Below, one piece after another: positions 1 through 7,154 of a stretch of 9,492 nucleotides of DNA. The number at the start of each line of letters is the position of its first letter. The stretch's first letter is position 1. The stretch is from Candidatus Woesearchaeota archaeon (GTDB lineage Archaea; Nanobdellota; Nanobdellia; Woesearchaeales; WJKV01), in the NCBI GenBank assembly GCA_019322855.1, contig JAHWIA010000027.1, forward strand, positions 1-9,492, read 5' to 3'. The notes under the pieces are model-generated. The model made no database searches. It was not told where the DNA came from and saw nothing but the letters and a program-made list of their open reading frames with translations. Both the position numbers and the translations under genes were made by a program.

Positions 1-741
1 TGTTTCTTCTGACTCAAGAAGGCTGCTCTGGATAAGGTTGAATGCTTCGACAAACTCGCTGTTGGTCTCCCTCCATTTGGTGAGATAAGCATCAAGGCTT
101 TCCCGCGCGCTCTCGTATCTTTCTGTCTCTACGTCCCACAATACTTTTTTCATGTCAAGCGCCAGAGGTCCTGAAAGATGTTCTGCTGCAAAATTTATTG
201 CATTCTCTATATTGCTCGTATGCCTCATATAAGTGACAATGAAAAAGATGCACTGTATCATCTGGTTGCTCGCGGCCAGTCTCCAGCTTTTGGCCAGGAA
301 AAAAGGAAGCTTGGTCAAGAGATAAAACAAGATCAAGCCCACGAACAAGAAAAAGATTACAAAGAATATTGTCGGTTCCCCACCCAGAAGAATAGGCAGG
401 ACATAACCCAGCAGTCCTCCAACCACCATCACCAACAATGGAAACAGGATAGAAAATGCAAGCACGCTGTCAGGCGTCACATCCAAATGGCAAGTCTCGA
501 TAGCTTCGCTCACAGGAACAGATTTCTTAGGATCTGCCTTCAGCTTCAGGATCTTTTCTGCCCACTGACAGCCCCTCTCATAATATGACAATTTTTTAGG
601 CAGAAGTTCGCGCTTGAATTCTGTATAATGCCTTGATTCTACTGTCTCAAAAGAGGACAGTTTCTGCTCTGCTTTATCTGTCAATCCCTGCTTGATCTTT
701 TCAAGATACTTCTCCCTCAATGCTTTTTTATCTTCTGCCAT
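1..741 (-). CDS. TadC/FlaJ-like type II secretion system F family platform protein, partial (3' end beyond window)
   Basis: This frame opens with ATG at 741-739 and stays open to the left edge, giving 247 residues. Residues 1-90 are charged and probably cytoplasmic. Two hydrophobic segments follow at about 92-118 and 124-146, and then a cytoplasmic stretch at about 155-245 resembles the T2SF domain of archaeal FlaJ/TadC proteins. Motifs there include YMRHTSNIENAI, HLSGPLALDMKKVLWDVET and the later LDAYLTKWRETNSEF. Proteins of this family form the inner-membrane platform on which a secretion ATPase acts during pilus, archaellum or pseudopilus assembly. Archaeal members usually carry two such modules, so roughly half the protein is probably missing. 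The start overlaps the end of the preceding gene by 14 bp and has no clear Shine-Dalgarno, which suggests translational coupling. The ATPase at the head of the same operon is the obvious partner. The family call is strong; the exact machine is inferred. Confidence 0.85.
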   Translation of the reverse strand, partial: MAEDKKALREKYLEKIKQGLTDKAEQKLSSFETVESRHYTEFKRELLPKKLSYYERGCQWAEKILKLKADPKKSVPVSEAIETCHLDVTPDSVLAFSILFPLLVMVVGGLLGYVLPILLGGEPTIFFVIFFLFVGLILFYLLTKLPFFLAKSWRLAASNQMIQCIFFIVTYMRHTSNIENAINFAAEHLSGPLALDMKKVLWDVETERYESARESLDAYLTKWRETNSEFVEAFNLIQSSLLESEET

Positions 742-1429
742 TGTTTTTATGATGCTTAATATGATGTTTAACTCCTTTGTGAAGTATGATGTATAATGTG
801 AATAATAAAACCATTCCTATTATAGCCATCAAGAGTATGAAATTCCTTTGCTTGTTCTTTTCTGCAATCTCTTGCTCTGCTTTCTGAAGTTGTTTCTTAA
901 TCAGATCTGCTTTTACTTCTTCTTCTAATTTCTTTTGCTCTGCTCTTTCTTCTAAAGATTCAATATAATTTTGCTGACAGTCGAAAGGACAATTGATCTT
1001 GTTTTCATAACCAGTGCATTTTCCGTCAAGATTGCACAGATCCTGTAGTTCAAAACTGAACTTTAAGTTTCCGTCCTTATAGAAATTAAGCTCGCCCCTG
1101 CTCCCCAAGTACGGCAGTTTTTTTGTCACTAATTTCTCGTCCACAAAAGAAGGAAGATCTGTCAATCTATAGAAAGACTCTTCATAAGGAAGATAATACT
1201 TGACAACATCTTCGTCAACGATCTGGATGAAATCTGCAGCAGAGAAATTCGCCTCTTCATAAGTGCCTTTGCTGTTCTCTACATTGATAAGACGTACTGT
1301 ACCATCTTCAGAAAGAGAAAAATCAACCCTCATTACATTTGTCTCTGCAAATACAGAAGAAAAAGATAGCACAAAAAGTAGCAAGATCATCGTAAAGATC
1401 AAAATCCTTCCTGATAATTTTTTCTTCAT
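728..1429 (-). CDS. Secreted, C-terminally anchored coiled-coil protein with a four-cysteine module
   Basis: This is a 233-residue protein of unrecognised function. A basic start and hydrophobic core (about 8-25) ending in SSVFA-ET suggest a cleavable Sec signal peptide, cut near residue 28. Residues 30-130 form a polar, probably beta-rich domain. A short module then has cysteines at 132, 138, 147 and 151 (C-x5-C-x8-C-x3-C, with G-x-C-x3-E-N-x3-N-C-P-x-D-C character). It resembles small disulfide-bonded repeats frequent in archaeal surface proteins. A highly charged helix at about 155-195 is a likely coiled coil. A transmembrane segment follows at about 196-216, then a short His/Lys-rich tail with H217, H222, H223, H226 and H227, expected to be cytoplasmic. 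The gene begins 1 bp after the protease gene and overlaps the TadC-like gene by 14 bp, so it belongs to the same operon. No Shine-Dalgarno is evident. It may be an envelope component or adaptor of the pilus-like machine; that role is inferred from context. Confidence 0.8.
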   Translation of the reverse strand: MKKKLSGRILIFTMILLLFVLSFSSVFAETNVMRVDFSLSEDGTVRLINVENSKGTYEEANFSAADFIQIVDEDVVKYYLPYEESFYRLTDLPSFVDEKLVTKKLPYLGSRGELNFYKDGNLKFSFELQDLCNLDGKCTGYENKINCPFDCQQNYIESLEERAEQKKLEEEVKADLIKKQLQKAEQEIAEKNKQRNFILLMAIIGMVLLFTLYIILHKGVKHHIKHHKNNGRR

Positions 1430-1430
1430 A

Positions 1431-2417
1431 TTAACACATTCCGAAATTTTCGCATATGTATGAATTTATGACTGTTTTAGATTCAAAATTTATCTCCCTT
1501 TCAGGAGGCATATTAGCGCTTCCCATGAAATTGAAACCTATGTTTGAATATTTTCCATAGCAGCAGGCAAACTTATCATTGCAGCACACATTACCGCAGT
1601 CTGAATTAAACTTGTCAGGTTTTGTATTCTCGCATTCCATCTGATCGTTTGTAATATCCCAGATGCAAGTATCGTATTCGTCGCACAGCCCAAAAGTATG
1701 GCCGAATTCGTGTGCTGCAATGTGCGTCAACCTGCCGCACTTGCTCCCTCCAAGATAGACACTGTCTCCTCTCATATACGTGAATCCGCACCCGCACGCA
1801 AGCTCATCCTGCTCAATACTGTCCAGACCTATCACTCTGTAATTATAGATGTATTCTCCTTCATCTGTGACTTCTGGCGCTGGCAGGGAAGTCCCGAACT
1901 TTTCCTTGTGCCATTCATCTGCAAATATTGAAAGAGAACTCACCTCGAAATCGCACGCATCCTCTGACTTCAAGGTCTTGTCGATTATAAGAAAACTTTC
2001 ATCAGGTATCGCAGTCTGTTCTTTGATGAAATCTATCGCTTTCCCCACCCTGTCAAGAAAATCTTCATCAGAAGGCAAGTAATTGATAGGAACAAAAAGG
2101 ATCATGAACGGTCTCGGCAGAGTATTGTTTATCAATTCGCATTCTATCCCATTGCAGGTGTAACCTTCAGGACAACCGCAGATGAAACATTCTGCAGTCT
2201 CTTCTGATTCGCATATATCTCCAGTTTTCAATGCTTCAACAGAAAGAATTTCTGAGATCTCATCTTCTTCATAGATGGGCTGGCTCAACCTTTCTTTTTG
2301 ATTCTTATAATATAAGCTGTTATAATAAAGCAACGCAGCAATAACTATTACAATGATCATCCCTATGATGATGTAAAGAGTAACTGCTCCTTTTCTGTTC
2401 TTTGTTAAAGGTTTCAT
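1431..2417 (-). CDS. Metzincin-like zinc metalloprotease with a pilin-like (class III) N-terminus
   Basis: This 328-residue protein starts with a basic segment, then K9-G10-A11-V12 and a hydrophobic helix to about residue 32. That fits the pattern of archaeal prepilin-type signals cleaved after Gly by a FlaK/PibD-like peptidase. A Cys-rich knot lies at 69-93 (C69, C77, C80, C82, C88, C93, including CPEGYTC). The catalytic domain runs from about 103 to the end. HEFGHTFGLCDEY at 236-248 supplies zinc ligands H236 and H240, the general base E237 and a likely third ligand D246 (HExxHxxGxxD). Metzincins also have a methionine turn, and FNFMGSA with M298 could supply it. There are 20 cysteines in all, which fits an extracytoplasmic, disulfide-stabilised enzyme. 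The active-site context recalls M64-type or other archaeal metzincin-like peptidases, but the exact family is uncertain. It lies 3 bp after the 720-residue membrane protein gene and 1 bp before the next gene. The substrate is unknown. An ordinary uncleaved membrane anchor is the alternative reading of the N-terminus. Confidence 0.83.
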   Translation of the reverse strand: MKPLTKNRKGAVTLYIIIGMIIVIVIAALLYYNSLYYKNQKERLSQPIYEEDEISEILSVEALKTGDICESEETAECFICGCPEGYTCNGIECELINNTLPRPFMILFVPINYLPSDEDFLDRVGKAIDFIKEQTAIPDESFLIIDKTLKSEDACDFEVSSLSIFADEWHKEKFGTSLPAPEVTDEGEYIYNYRVIGLDSIEQDELACGCGFTYMRGDSVYLGGSKCGRLTHIAAHEFGHTFGLCDEYDTCIWDITNDQMECENTKPDKFNSDCGNVCCNDKFACCYGKYSNIGFNFMGSANMPPEREINFESKTVINSYICENFGMC

Positions 2418-2420
2418 ATT

Positions 2421-4583
2421 TCAACATTTCTTTATTATCGACTGGACAAATCTGTCGTCTGTACATTTTTCATATTCTGGATGGACAACCTCAAAAGTCT
2501 CTGTGCAGAAACGCGACTGCACATGGTTGCAAACATTGATGTCTGTCACAAAGTGGGGCAACAATTTAAAGCATTCATTGTCTTCTGTATCGCACTGTTG
2601 TGCGTATTCTTTTCCCATGAGATACAATAATATCTTTAATCTGACTGCTTCTTCTGAATTGGTCCTTGTGGTCATCTTCTGAAACTCCCTGATCTGGTTC
2701 GCGTTGCTATAAAGATCTCTTATGTTCTTGTTCGCAAGGAAAGTTTTACCGAACAATGTCCCGAAATGCGTTTGGTCATAGAATTTTCCCAGATTCTTCT
2801 GGAAAATATTCCTTCCGCCATATAATAAGGACCTTACTGCTTCTGGCGTCAATGATTGTTCTGCATCTTTCATTCCTAATCGGGGTTCGATCTTTTTCAA
2901 TAATTGCTCTGTCCTGAACTGCATCTCTTGTATGTGATCCCCAAGATTGGATGTTTCATCAAGGAACTGGACACCATCCACATTGTTCGCATGCTGCATC
3001 AAAAGCTCTTCTGCGCCGACGTTCATCAATTCCTTGGCATTATTGTATTCATTAGATGTCCTTGACATCTGTTCTATAAACAGTACCCAATCCTCAAAAA
3101 CTTTGCCGTTAATGAATAGTTTGAACGAACTGAAAAAAGATGACGGTCTCGAGATAGGAAAGGTCATCATCTTTTGCCTCTGCAGTTCATTCTTTTGCTG
3201 CAGATTAAGAAGCAAATCCGGCAATAAGAAATTTTCAGGAAGCTGATAATTATTTTTATCATCCATAAGGATGTTCTGGAGATTTATCTCTAATCCTTTG
3301 CTGGATTCTATCCTTTGCTCGAACATGTTTTCGTATACATTATTTGAATACACACTGCCCATTATGCTTATGACAATGCATGCGATTATCAATAAAATAA
3401 TTCCTATTCCAAAACCGAACCTCAATGAATCGCTGAACTTGTGCTTGTGAGGCCGGATGATGTATGCGAATGGCCATAGTGCAGAACGAAAACCTATCTT
3501 TCCAGTTGTCCTCTTAAGTGCCGTGAAGAGAAGATAGACCGGTATCGGAAGCAGTATCGCCATAAGAACAAAAAATATTAAGGCCAGATACAGCATGCTT
3601 ATCGGCCTTAATAATGGTGCAATAATATAGGTGAAAAAAAGGAATGCGAGCGCAAACAAGGAAAATAGATAAACATAGATCACAATATAGACTCCGAATA
3701 AGGCAAAGAAATTATGTCTTTTATGAGTCTTCAGGTAATAAAGAGTGGCCCTTAGCAATGCAAGACCCATCAAGATAAAGAACGGCCAGCTGTATATGCC
3801 AATGAAACCGAACAAGGCAATGCTTGTGAAGACTGCCATGACTTCGTTTTTTGTCTCATAGCAATGCCCGATCAGAGTAAAAGCAATTATCAAAGCTACA
3901 ATGAAAGCGACAGCCTGCCATATAATCCCAATATAAATACCAAGAAAAAGGATGCACGCCAAAAACACAGACATTCTCACGTCACCGTTCAGCATGAAGA
4001 ATTTTTCAAGATTGAATTTTTTCTTATAATTGAGCAATGGTTTTTCCACTCCAGGAGCGATGTGTTCTTTCAGGATGTATCTTGTCAATAAAGTGACAAA
4101 GATTGCAGTAAAACAAGAAATTGTGAATATCATTATTGCTATTGTGAACAATTCATGGTTCATCGGTTTAAGATAAAGGATCACGAAGATGTACGCGATG
4201 ATTCCTGCCAAAAATCCTATGATTAGTTCATACAACAAGGACTGTGCTTCTGGAATGTTTTCTTTTGCGCATTTGTAACCAAGATAAATCGCAATGGCTG
4301 CAGGATATGCTGCAAATATCACAAAATACCAAGCATCACCAAGAAAGAGATTCTTTGCAACAGAAAGCATCAGCAGCAGCACTATAGGCATACCGATTAT
4401 CAGAAATATCAATGGGAACCTTAACACTGAGAAATGAGAGCTTTTCTTGTAGCAGAATTTCAATGCTTCCTCAATCTCTTTCCTGTCGAAACCTTCTTTC
4501 AAAAGCTCTGTTCTTATCTGTTTGACAGAATAACCAAGATGTGCGTTCCTTTCGATATATGCTATTATCCTCTTGCTCGGCAT
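2421..4583 (-). CDS. Large polytopic membrane protein with a helical N-terminal motif and a Cys-bearing C-terminal domain
   Basis: This 720-residue protein has no function I recognise. Residues 5-43 form a small helical motif (GYSVKQI, LLKEGFDRKEIEEAL) like one in the coiled-coil protein encoded at 7723-8565. About ten to twelve hydrophobic segments follow, near 56-73, 84-102, 117-137, 144-166, 204-240, 247-284, 292-324, 328-355 and 388-409. The last roughly 310 residues (410-720) are soluble and helical, with cysteines at 664, 671, 685, 693, 707 and 720. Those cysteines suggest that this domain lies outside the cell. A good ribosome-binding site, GAGGT, sits at 4592-4596, eight bases before the ATG. 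The ATPase gene ends 41 bp upstream and the protease gene starts 3 bp downstream, so it lies within the secretion operon. It could be an export channel, a platform partner or a surface anchor. None of these is shown by the sequence. Confidence 0.85.
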   Translation of the reverse strand: MPSKRIIAYIERNAHLGYSVKQIRTELLKEGFDRKEIEEALKFCYKKSSHFSVLRFPLIFLIIGMPIVLLLMLSVAKNLFLGDAWYFVIFAAYPAAIAIYLGYKCAKENIPEAQSLLYELIIGFLAGIIAYIFVILYLKPMNHELFTIAIMIFTISCFTAIFVTLLTRYILKEHIAPGVEKPLLNYKKKFNLEKFFMLNGDVRMSVFLACILFLGIYIGIIWQAVAFIVALIIAFTLIGHCYETKNEVMAVFTSIALFGFIGIYSWPFFILMGLALLRATLYYLKTHKRHNFFALFGVYIVIYVYLFSLFALAFLFFTYIIAPLLRPISMLYLALIFFVLMAILLPIPVYLLFTALKRTTGKIGFRSALWPFAYIIRPHKHKFSDSLRFGFGIGIILLIIACIVISIMGSVYSNNVYENMFEQRIESSKGLEINLQNILMDDKNNYQLPENFLLPDLLLNLQQKNELQRQKMMTFPISRPSSFFSSFKLFINGKVFEDWVLFIEQMSRTSNEYNNAKELMNVGAEELLMQHANNVDGVQFLDETSNLGDHIQEMQFRTEQLLKKIEPRLGMKDAEQSLTPEAVRSLLYGGRNIFQKNLGKFYDQTHFGTLFGKTFLANKNIRDLYSNANQIREFQKMTTRTNSEEAVRLKILLYLMGKEYAQQCDTEDNECFKLLPHFVTDINVCNHVQSRFCTETFEVVHPEYEKCTDDRFVQSIIKKC

Positions 4584-4591
4584 GATTAAAA

Positions 4592-4596
4592 ACCTC
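4592..4596 (-). promoter_or_regulatory. Shine-Dalgarno site of the 720-residue membrane protein gene
   Basis: On the minus strand GAGGT lies eight bases before the ATG at 4583-4581. It is one of only a few convincing ribosome-binding sites in this operon, and it supports the chosen start. The later genes in the operon lack one and seem to rely on coupling. Confidence 0.6.
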
Positions 4597-4624
4597 TTTT
4601 TTTTATGATTTTGCTTTTCAATAA

Positions 4625-6919
4625 TTATTTAAGCGTTCTCTTCCTGATCTGTTTCTTGCACCACCTGTCCCATAGATCAAAGATGGTCTTGCTGTCCAAT
4701 GCGCCTGTCTCTTCTATGACTGCGTCAGATATAAGATGGAACTGGTCGTTGCACGCAATACTGAACGGCGCTTCCAACAGGTCAAGATTCTTTGCTTTCA
4801 ATGCGTAATCTACCTGTGCCTGCTTTATCTTGGACCTCAATAATATGTTGTCCCAAACCGCGTCCCATTTGCCTGCCCATTGCTTGACATTGCCTGCAAT
4901 ACTCTTCAAAATATCGCTGTCTCCGTTAATGAGATCAGGCGTAGGTTCAAGCTCATCTTTTGTAGAGCTGTATTTCAATAAATCGACAAAAGCGTTCTCT
5001 CTTGCAGGATCCTCAAGCCAGTCTTTCCTTACTTCTGTTATGCCTGTCAATCTCCTCCACCTGTGCAGGCCGTCAGGTGAACGTACTGGATTTGCAGTCA
5101 AGATTATGTCTGTCGCCTTGAATGAAGTCTTTGGGACTCCTATGTCATTGACTACCCTGTCAAAAACTCCGTACGGACTGTCTGCGTGTATTGTGCCTGC
5201 AACTACATTCGCTGCAGCACCAACTCTCATCGCCTCATACAATGCAATGGCTTCAGTGCTCCTGACTTCGCCGACAATCAGACTGCTGTCTCCCAATCTT
5301 AATGTTGCCCTGATACCGTGCGTTGCACTTACTCCGGATTCTTTCACTGTTGCGAGCTCTGACGCAACTTTCATTGACAAAACATTATAACCCAGCCTTC
5401 TTATCTGTGCTGTCGGAAGTTCAATCGTATCTTCAATAGTGATTATCCTGTAACGCCGCATGATCTCTACCATTAGGCTTCCAAGAAGGCTTGTCTTACC
5501 ACTGCTCCTTGTTCCTGCAACAAGCATTGTCTTTGTCCCGTCGATAAGGAAACTTATTATTCCTGCAGCAAGATTGTTGATCATCTTTACGTTTATGAAT
5601 AAAGGAAGCGTCCATGGCTTGTTCCTGTGCCTTCTGAAAGAGAATGCAAGACCTGTAGGATCGAGTGGCGGACCTATTGTACTAACCCTCGTCCTCGCGC
5701 CTGGAAGGTCAAGTTCAGTATCAAGTATTGGGTTTGCCTCATCCAATGGCTTGCCGCTGACCAATCTTAATTTTGTCGCCCAACTTTCTGCTTCTGTCCT
5801 TGTAGGGACTATGTTTGTGGTGCAGTCACTGAACTCTTCATGCACAATAAAGATCGGAATCCTTCCCAGCGGACTGTTGACAGTTACGTCCTGTATCTTC
5901 TCATCTTCCATCAATACTTCGATCAGGCCAAATCCTACTGTATATCTCAAAAGAATCTTTGCCAGTTCATCAAGCTCTTTTTTCTTCAACTTGTATCCTT
6001 TGGTTGCTGAAAGCTCGCCAAGCATGTCGCTTCCGACGTTCAAGAAAACTTCCCTCATCCTTTCAGGATCTATGAATTCTGATCTTGTCGGTTTGTGCTC
6101 TGCCATTATGCCTCGAGAAGTATCAAGAAGTTCGTATTGCTCTTCTGTCAGCCTGAACTCGGGCGGCATCATGTGGTAGAGATACTGCACCTGATCTGCA
6201 GTCTTGAATATGTTAATCTCTGTGTCTCCAAGCGTATAAGTATCAAGTATCTCGCTATCTTCTGGGTATTGCGATTGTAATTTAGTGTACATGAAATCAG
6301 GCTTGATGATTGGCCTGAAGATGTTCCTGTAGATCTTCCTGTTTCCTATGCTGTGGCCTTCTATCTCTGAAAGCACGCTCTTGATCAGACGGGAGTTTTC
6401 CAGCTGATGTTTGACAAAAGAAAGGATAGCAATGTACTTGTCTTCAAACTTCAACATTCTTTCATCATTTACGCTGTCCTTGAATATCTTCTCTTCCCGG
6501 ATGAGACGTTTCAACCTGACGTACGCGCCGATAGGATCCTGTTTTATCTGGAAGAAAACAATATTGTTTATCTTGTCCTGCCTGAGCATGTACCAGCTTC
6601 TGTACTGGGGCTGTTTTCCGATCTCGAACAATGAAAGCTGGTTTTTCTTCTGCAACAAATCTTCATATACCCGCGCGATCTCTGCAAGTATCAAGGTCTG
6701 TTCCATCTCATACTCATAATCTCTTTTCTGGTAGAAAACTATCTTTGTTGCATCCTTGACTTTTGTCAATATCTCTACAGCCTTTGACATTGTCAATGGA
6801 TCATCTTCAAGGCTAGGAATTTTTGTGTAAGAATCGCAATGCACTCTAAGAACTCTGTCTTCACCTTCCCTGACTATATCAAAATCCCAGTCTTTAGCGG
6901 GAGTTCTGAATAATGCCAT
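4625..6919 (-). CDS. Type II/IV secretion system ATPase (archaeal TadA/FlaI/VirB11-like)
   Basis: This 764-residue protein is the motor of a pilus-like or secretion machine, hydrolysing ATP at the cytoplasmic face. Residues 1-300 form a lineage-specific N-terminal region. The VirB11/PilB-type N-subdomain spans about 320-440 (GFGLIEVLMEDEKIQDVTVN, and FSFRRHRNKPW near 426-436). The RecA-like core follows, with Walker A GTRSSGKTS at 469-477 (K475, T476), an Asp box TIEDTIEL at 494-501, Walker B SLIVGEVRS at 546-554 with catalytic E551, and a His box GTIHADSP at 575-582 with H578. All key residues are intact. A tail of about 130 residues beyond 635 is extra compared with typical FlaI proteins, which are near 500-550 residues. 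No tetracysteine zinc motif of the bacterial GspE type is seen. The gene leads the minus-strand operon, behind the divergent promoter region. Its start is preceded by a GGGG at nine bases, a weak Shine-Dalgarno. The platform partner is probably the TadC-like protein at the operon's other end. Confidence 0.95.
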   Translation of the reverse strand: MALFRTPAKDWDFDIVREGEDRVLRVHCDSYTKIPSLEDDPLTMSKAVEILTKVKDATKIVFYQKRDYEYEMEQTLILAEIARVYEDLLQKKNQLSLFEIGKQPQYRSWYMLRQDKINNIVFFQIKQDPIGAYVRLKRLIREEKIFKDSVNDERMLKFEDKYIAILSFVKHQLENSRLIKSVLSEIEGHSIGNRKIYRNIFRPIIKPDFMYTKLQSQYPEDSEILDTYTLGDTEINIFKTADQVQYLYHMMPPEFRLTEEQYELLDTSRGIMAEHKPTRSEFIDPERMREVFLNVGSDMLGELSATKGYKLKKKELDELAKILLRYTVGFGLIEVLMEDEKIQDVTVNSPLGRIPIFIVHEEFSDCTTNIVPTRTEAESWATKLRLVSGKPLDEANPILDTELDLPGARTRVSTIGPPLDPTGLAFSFRRHRNKPWTLPLFINVKMINNLAAGIISFLIDGTKTMLVAGTRSSGKTSLLGSLMVEIMRRYRIITIEDTIELPTAQIRRLGYNVLSMKVASELATVKESGVSATHGIRATLRLGDSSLIVGEVRSTEAIALYEAMRVGAAANVVAGTIHADSPYGVFDRVVNDIGVPKTSFKATDIILTANPVRSPDGLHRWRRLTGITEVRKDWLEDPARENAFVDLLKYSSTKDELEPTPDLINGDSDILKSIAGNVKQWAGKWDAVWDNILLRSKIKQAQVDYALKAKNLDLLEAPFSIACNDQFHLISDAVIEETGALDSKTIFDLWDRWCKKQIRKRTLK

Positions 6920-6989
6920 CCATTATTACCCCTTTTTCACCTATATTCACAGACAATATTGATTGGACAATAGTTATCTGTTCATAATA

Positions 6990-7031
6990 AGCAAAAGACT
7001 ATATTTATTGCACCAAATTGAGTCTTTTGCT
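6990..7031. repeat. Perfect 11-bp inverted repeat (AGCAAAAGACT / AGTCTTTTGCT), candidate operator
   Basis: The left arm at 6990-7000 and the right arm at 7021-7031 are exact reverse complements, separated by 20 bases. The enclosed spacer contains a TATA-like string for the minus-strand operon, and the right arm runs into a TATATAT string on the plus strand. That placement suits a regulator that covers both divergent promoters. A cruciform or an RNA hairpin in a leader is the alternative. Confidence 0.65.
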
Positions 7032-7082
7032 ATATATCATTTATAAATTGCAGTGTTTTAAAGTAAGCGTATATATTTAAAT

Positions 7083-7106
7083 ATTTCCTATATTTATAAA
7101 GGAAAT
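7083..7106. repeat. 7-bp inverted repeat flanking a TATA-like box (ATTTCCT / AGGAAAT)
   Basis: The arms are at 7083-7089 and 7100-7106, and the 10-base spacer is ATATTTATAA. The repeat brackets the TATA-like sequence closest to the first plus-strand gene, so a protein bound here would compete with TBP. The arms are short and the region is AT-rich, so chance cannot be excluded. Confidence 0.45.
7093..7100 (+). promoter_or_regulatory. Candidate TATA box for the coiled-coil operon
   Basis: TTTATAAA is followed by GGA. With the usual archaeal spacing, transcription would begin near 7118-7122. That leaves a leader of about 35 bases carrying the GAGGG ribosome-binding site at 7145-7149. The same 11-mer, TTTATAAAGGA, recurs at 7691-7701 before the next gene. 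Confidence 0.5.
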
Positions 7107-7144
7107 GAGGGTTAAGCAAACCAAAGAAAAATAAAGAGTGTAAA

Positions 7145-7149
7145 GAGGG
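7145..7149 (+). promoter_or_regulatory. Shine-Dalgarno site for the 180-residue coiled-coil gene
   Basis: GAGGG ends five bases before the ATG at 7155 and fixes that start. No in-frame start with comparable support lies upstream. Confidence 0.65.
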
Positions 7150-7154
7150 ATAGG

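Larger units (their letters stand above)
6920..7154. promoter_or_regulatory. Divergent promoter region between the secretion operon and the coiled-coil genes
   Basis: This 235-bp gene-free stretch separates two gene sets transcribed away from each other. It is markedly richer in A and T than the flanking genes. It contains two inverted repeats (6990-7031 and 7083-7106) and several TATA-like strings: AATAAATATA read on the minus strand near 7000-7009, and TATATAT at 7031-7037, TTTATAAAT at 7040-7048, TATATATTTAAAT at 7070-7082 and TTTATAAA at 7093-7100 on the plus strand. It also has two copies of GACAATA (6952-6958 and 6966-6972). Both operons must have their main promoters here. Which TATA element drives which operon cannot be settled from sequence alone. 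Confidence 0.75.

Noticed and set aside
178..588. 136-residue plus-strand reading frame
   Set aside because: It is antisense to the TadC-like gene. The minus-strand frame has two membrane segments and a T2SF-like domain, whereas this one is low-information and His/Gln-rich.
2880..2895. GGTTCGA string reminiscent of a tRNA T-loop
   Set aside because: It lies inside the 720-residue membrane protein gene, and no acceptor or anticodon stems pair around it.
4830..5390. 186-residue plus-strand reading frame
   Set aside because: It is antisense to the conserved core of the ATPase gene and shows no motif or ribosome-binding site of its own.
5460..6179. 239-residue plus-strand reading frame
   Set aside because: It lies wholly antisense to the ATPase gene, whose Walker and His-box motifs are intact. 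The translation has shadow-like composition and no recognisable domain.
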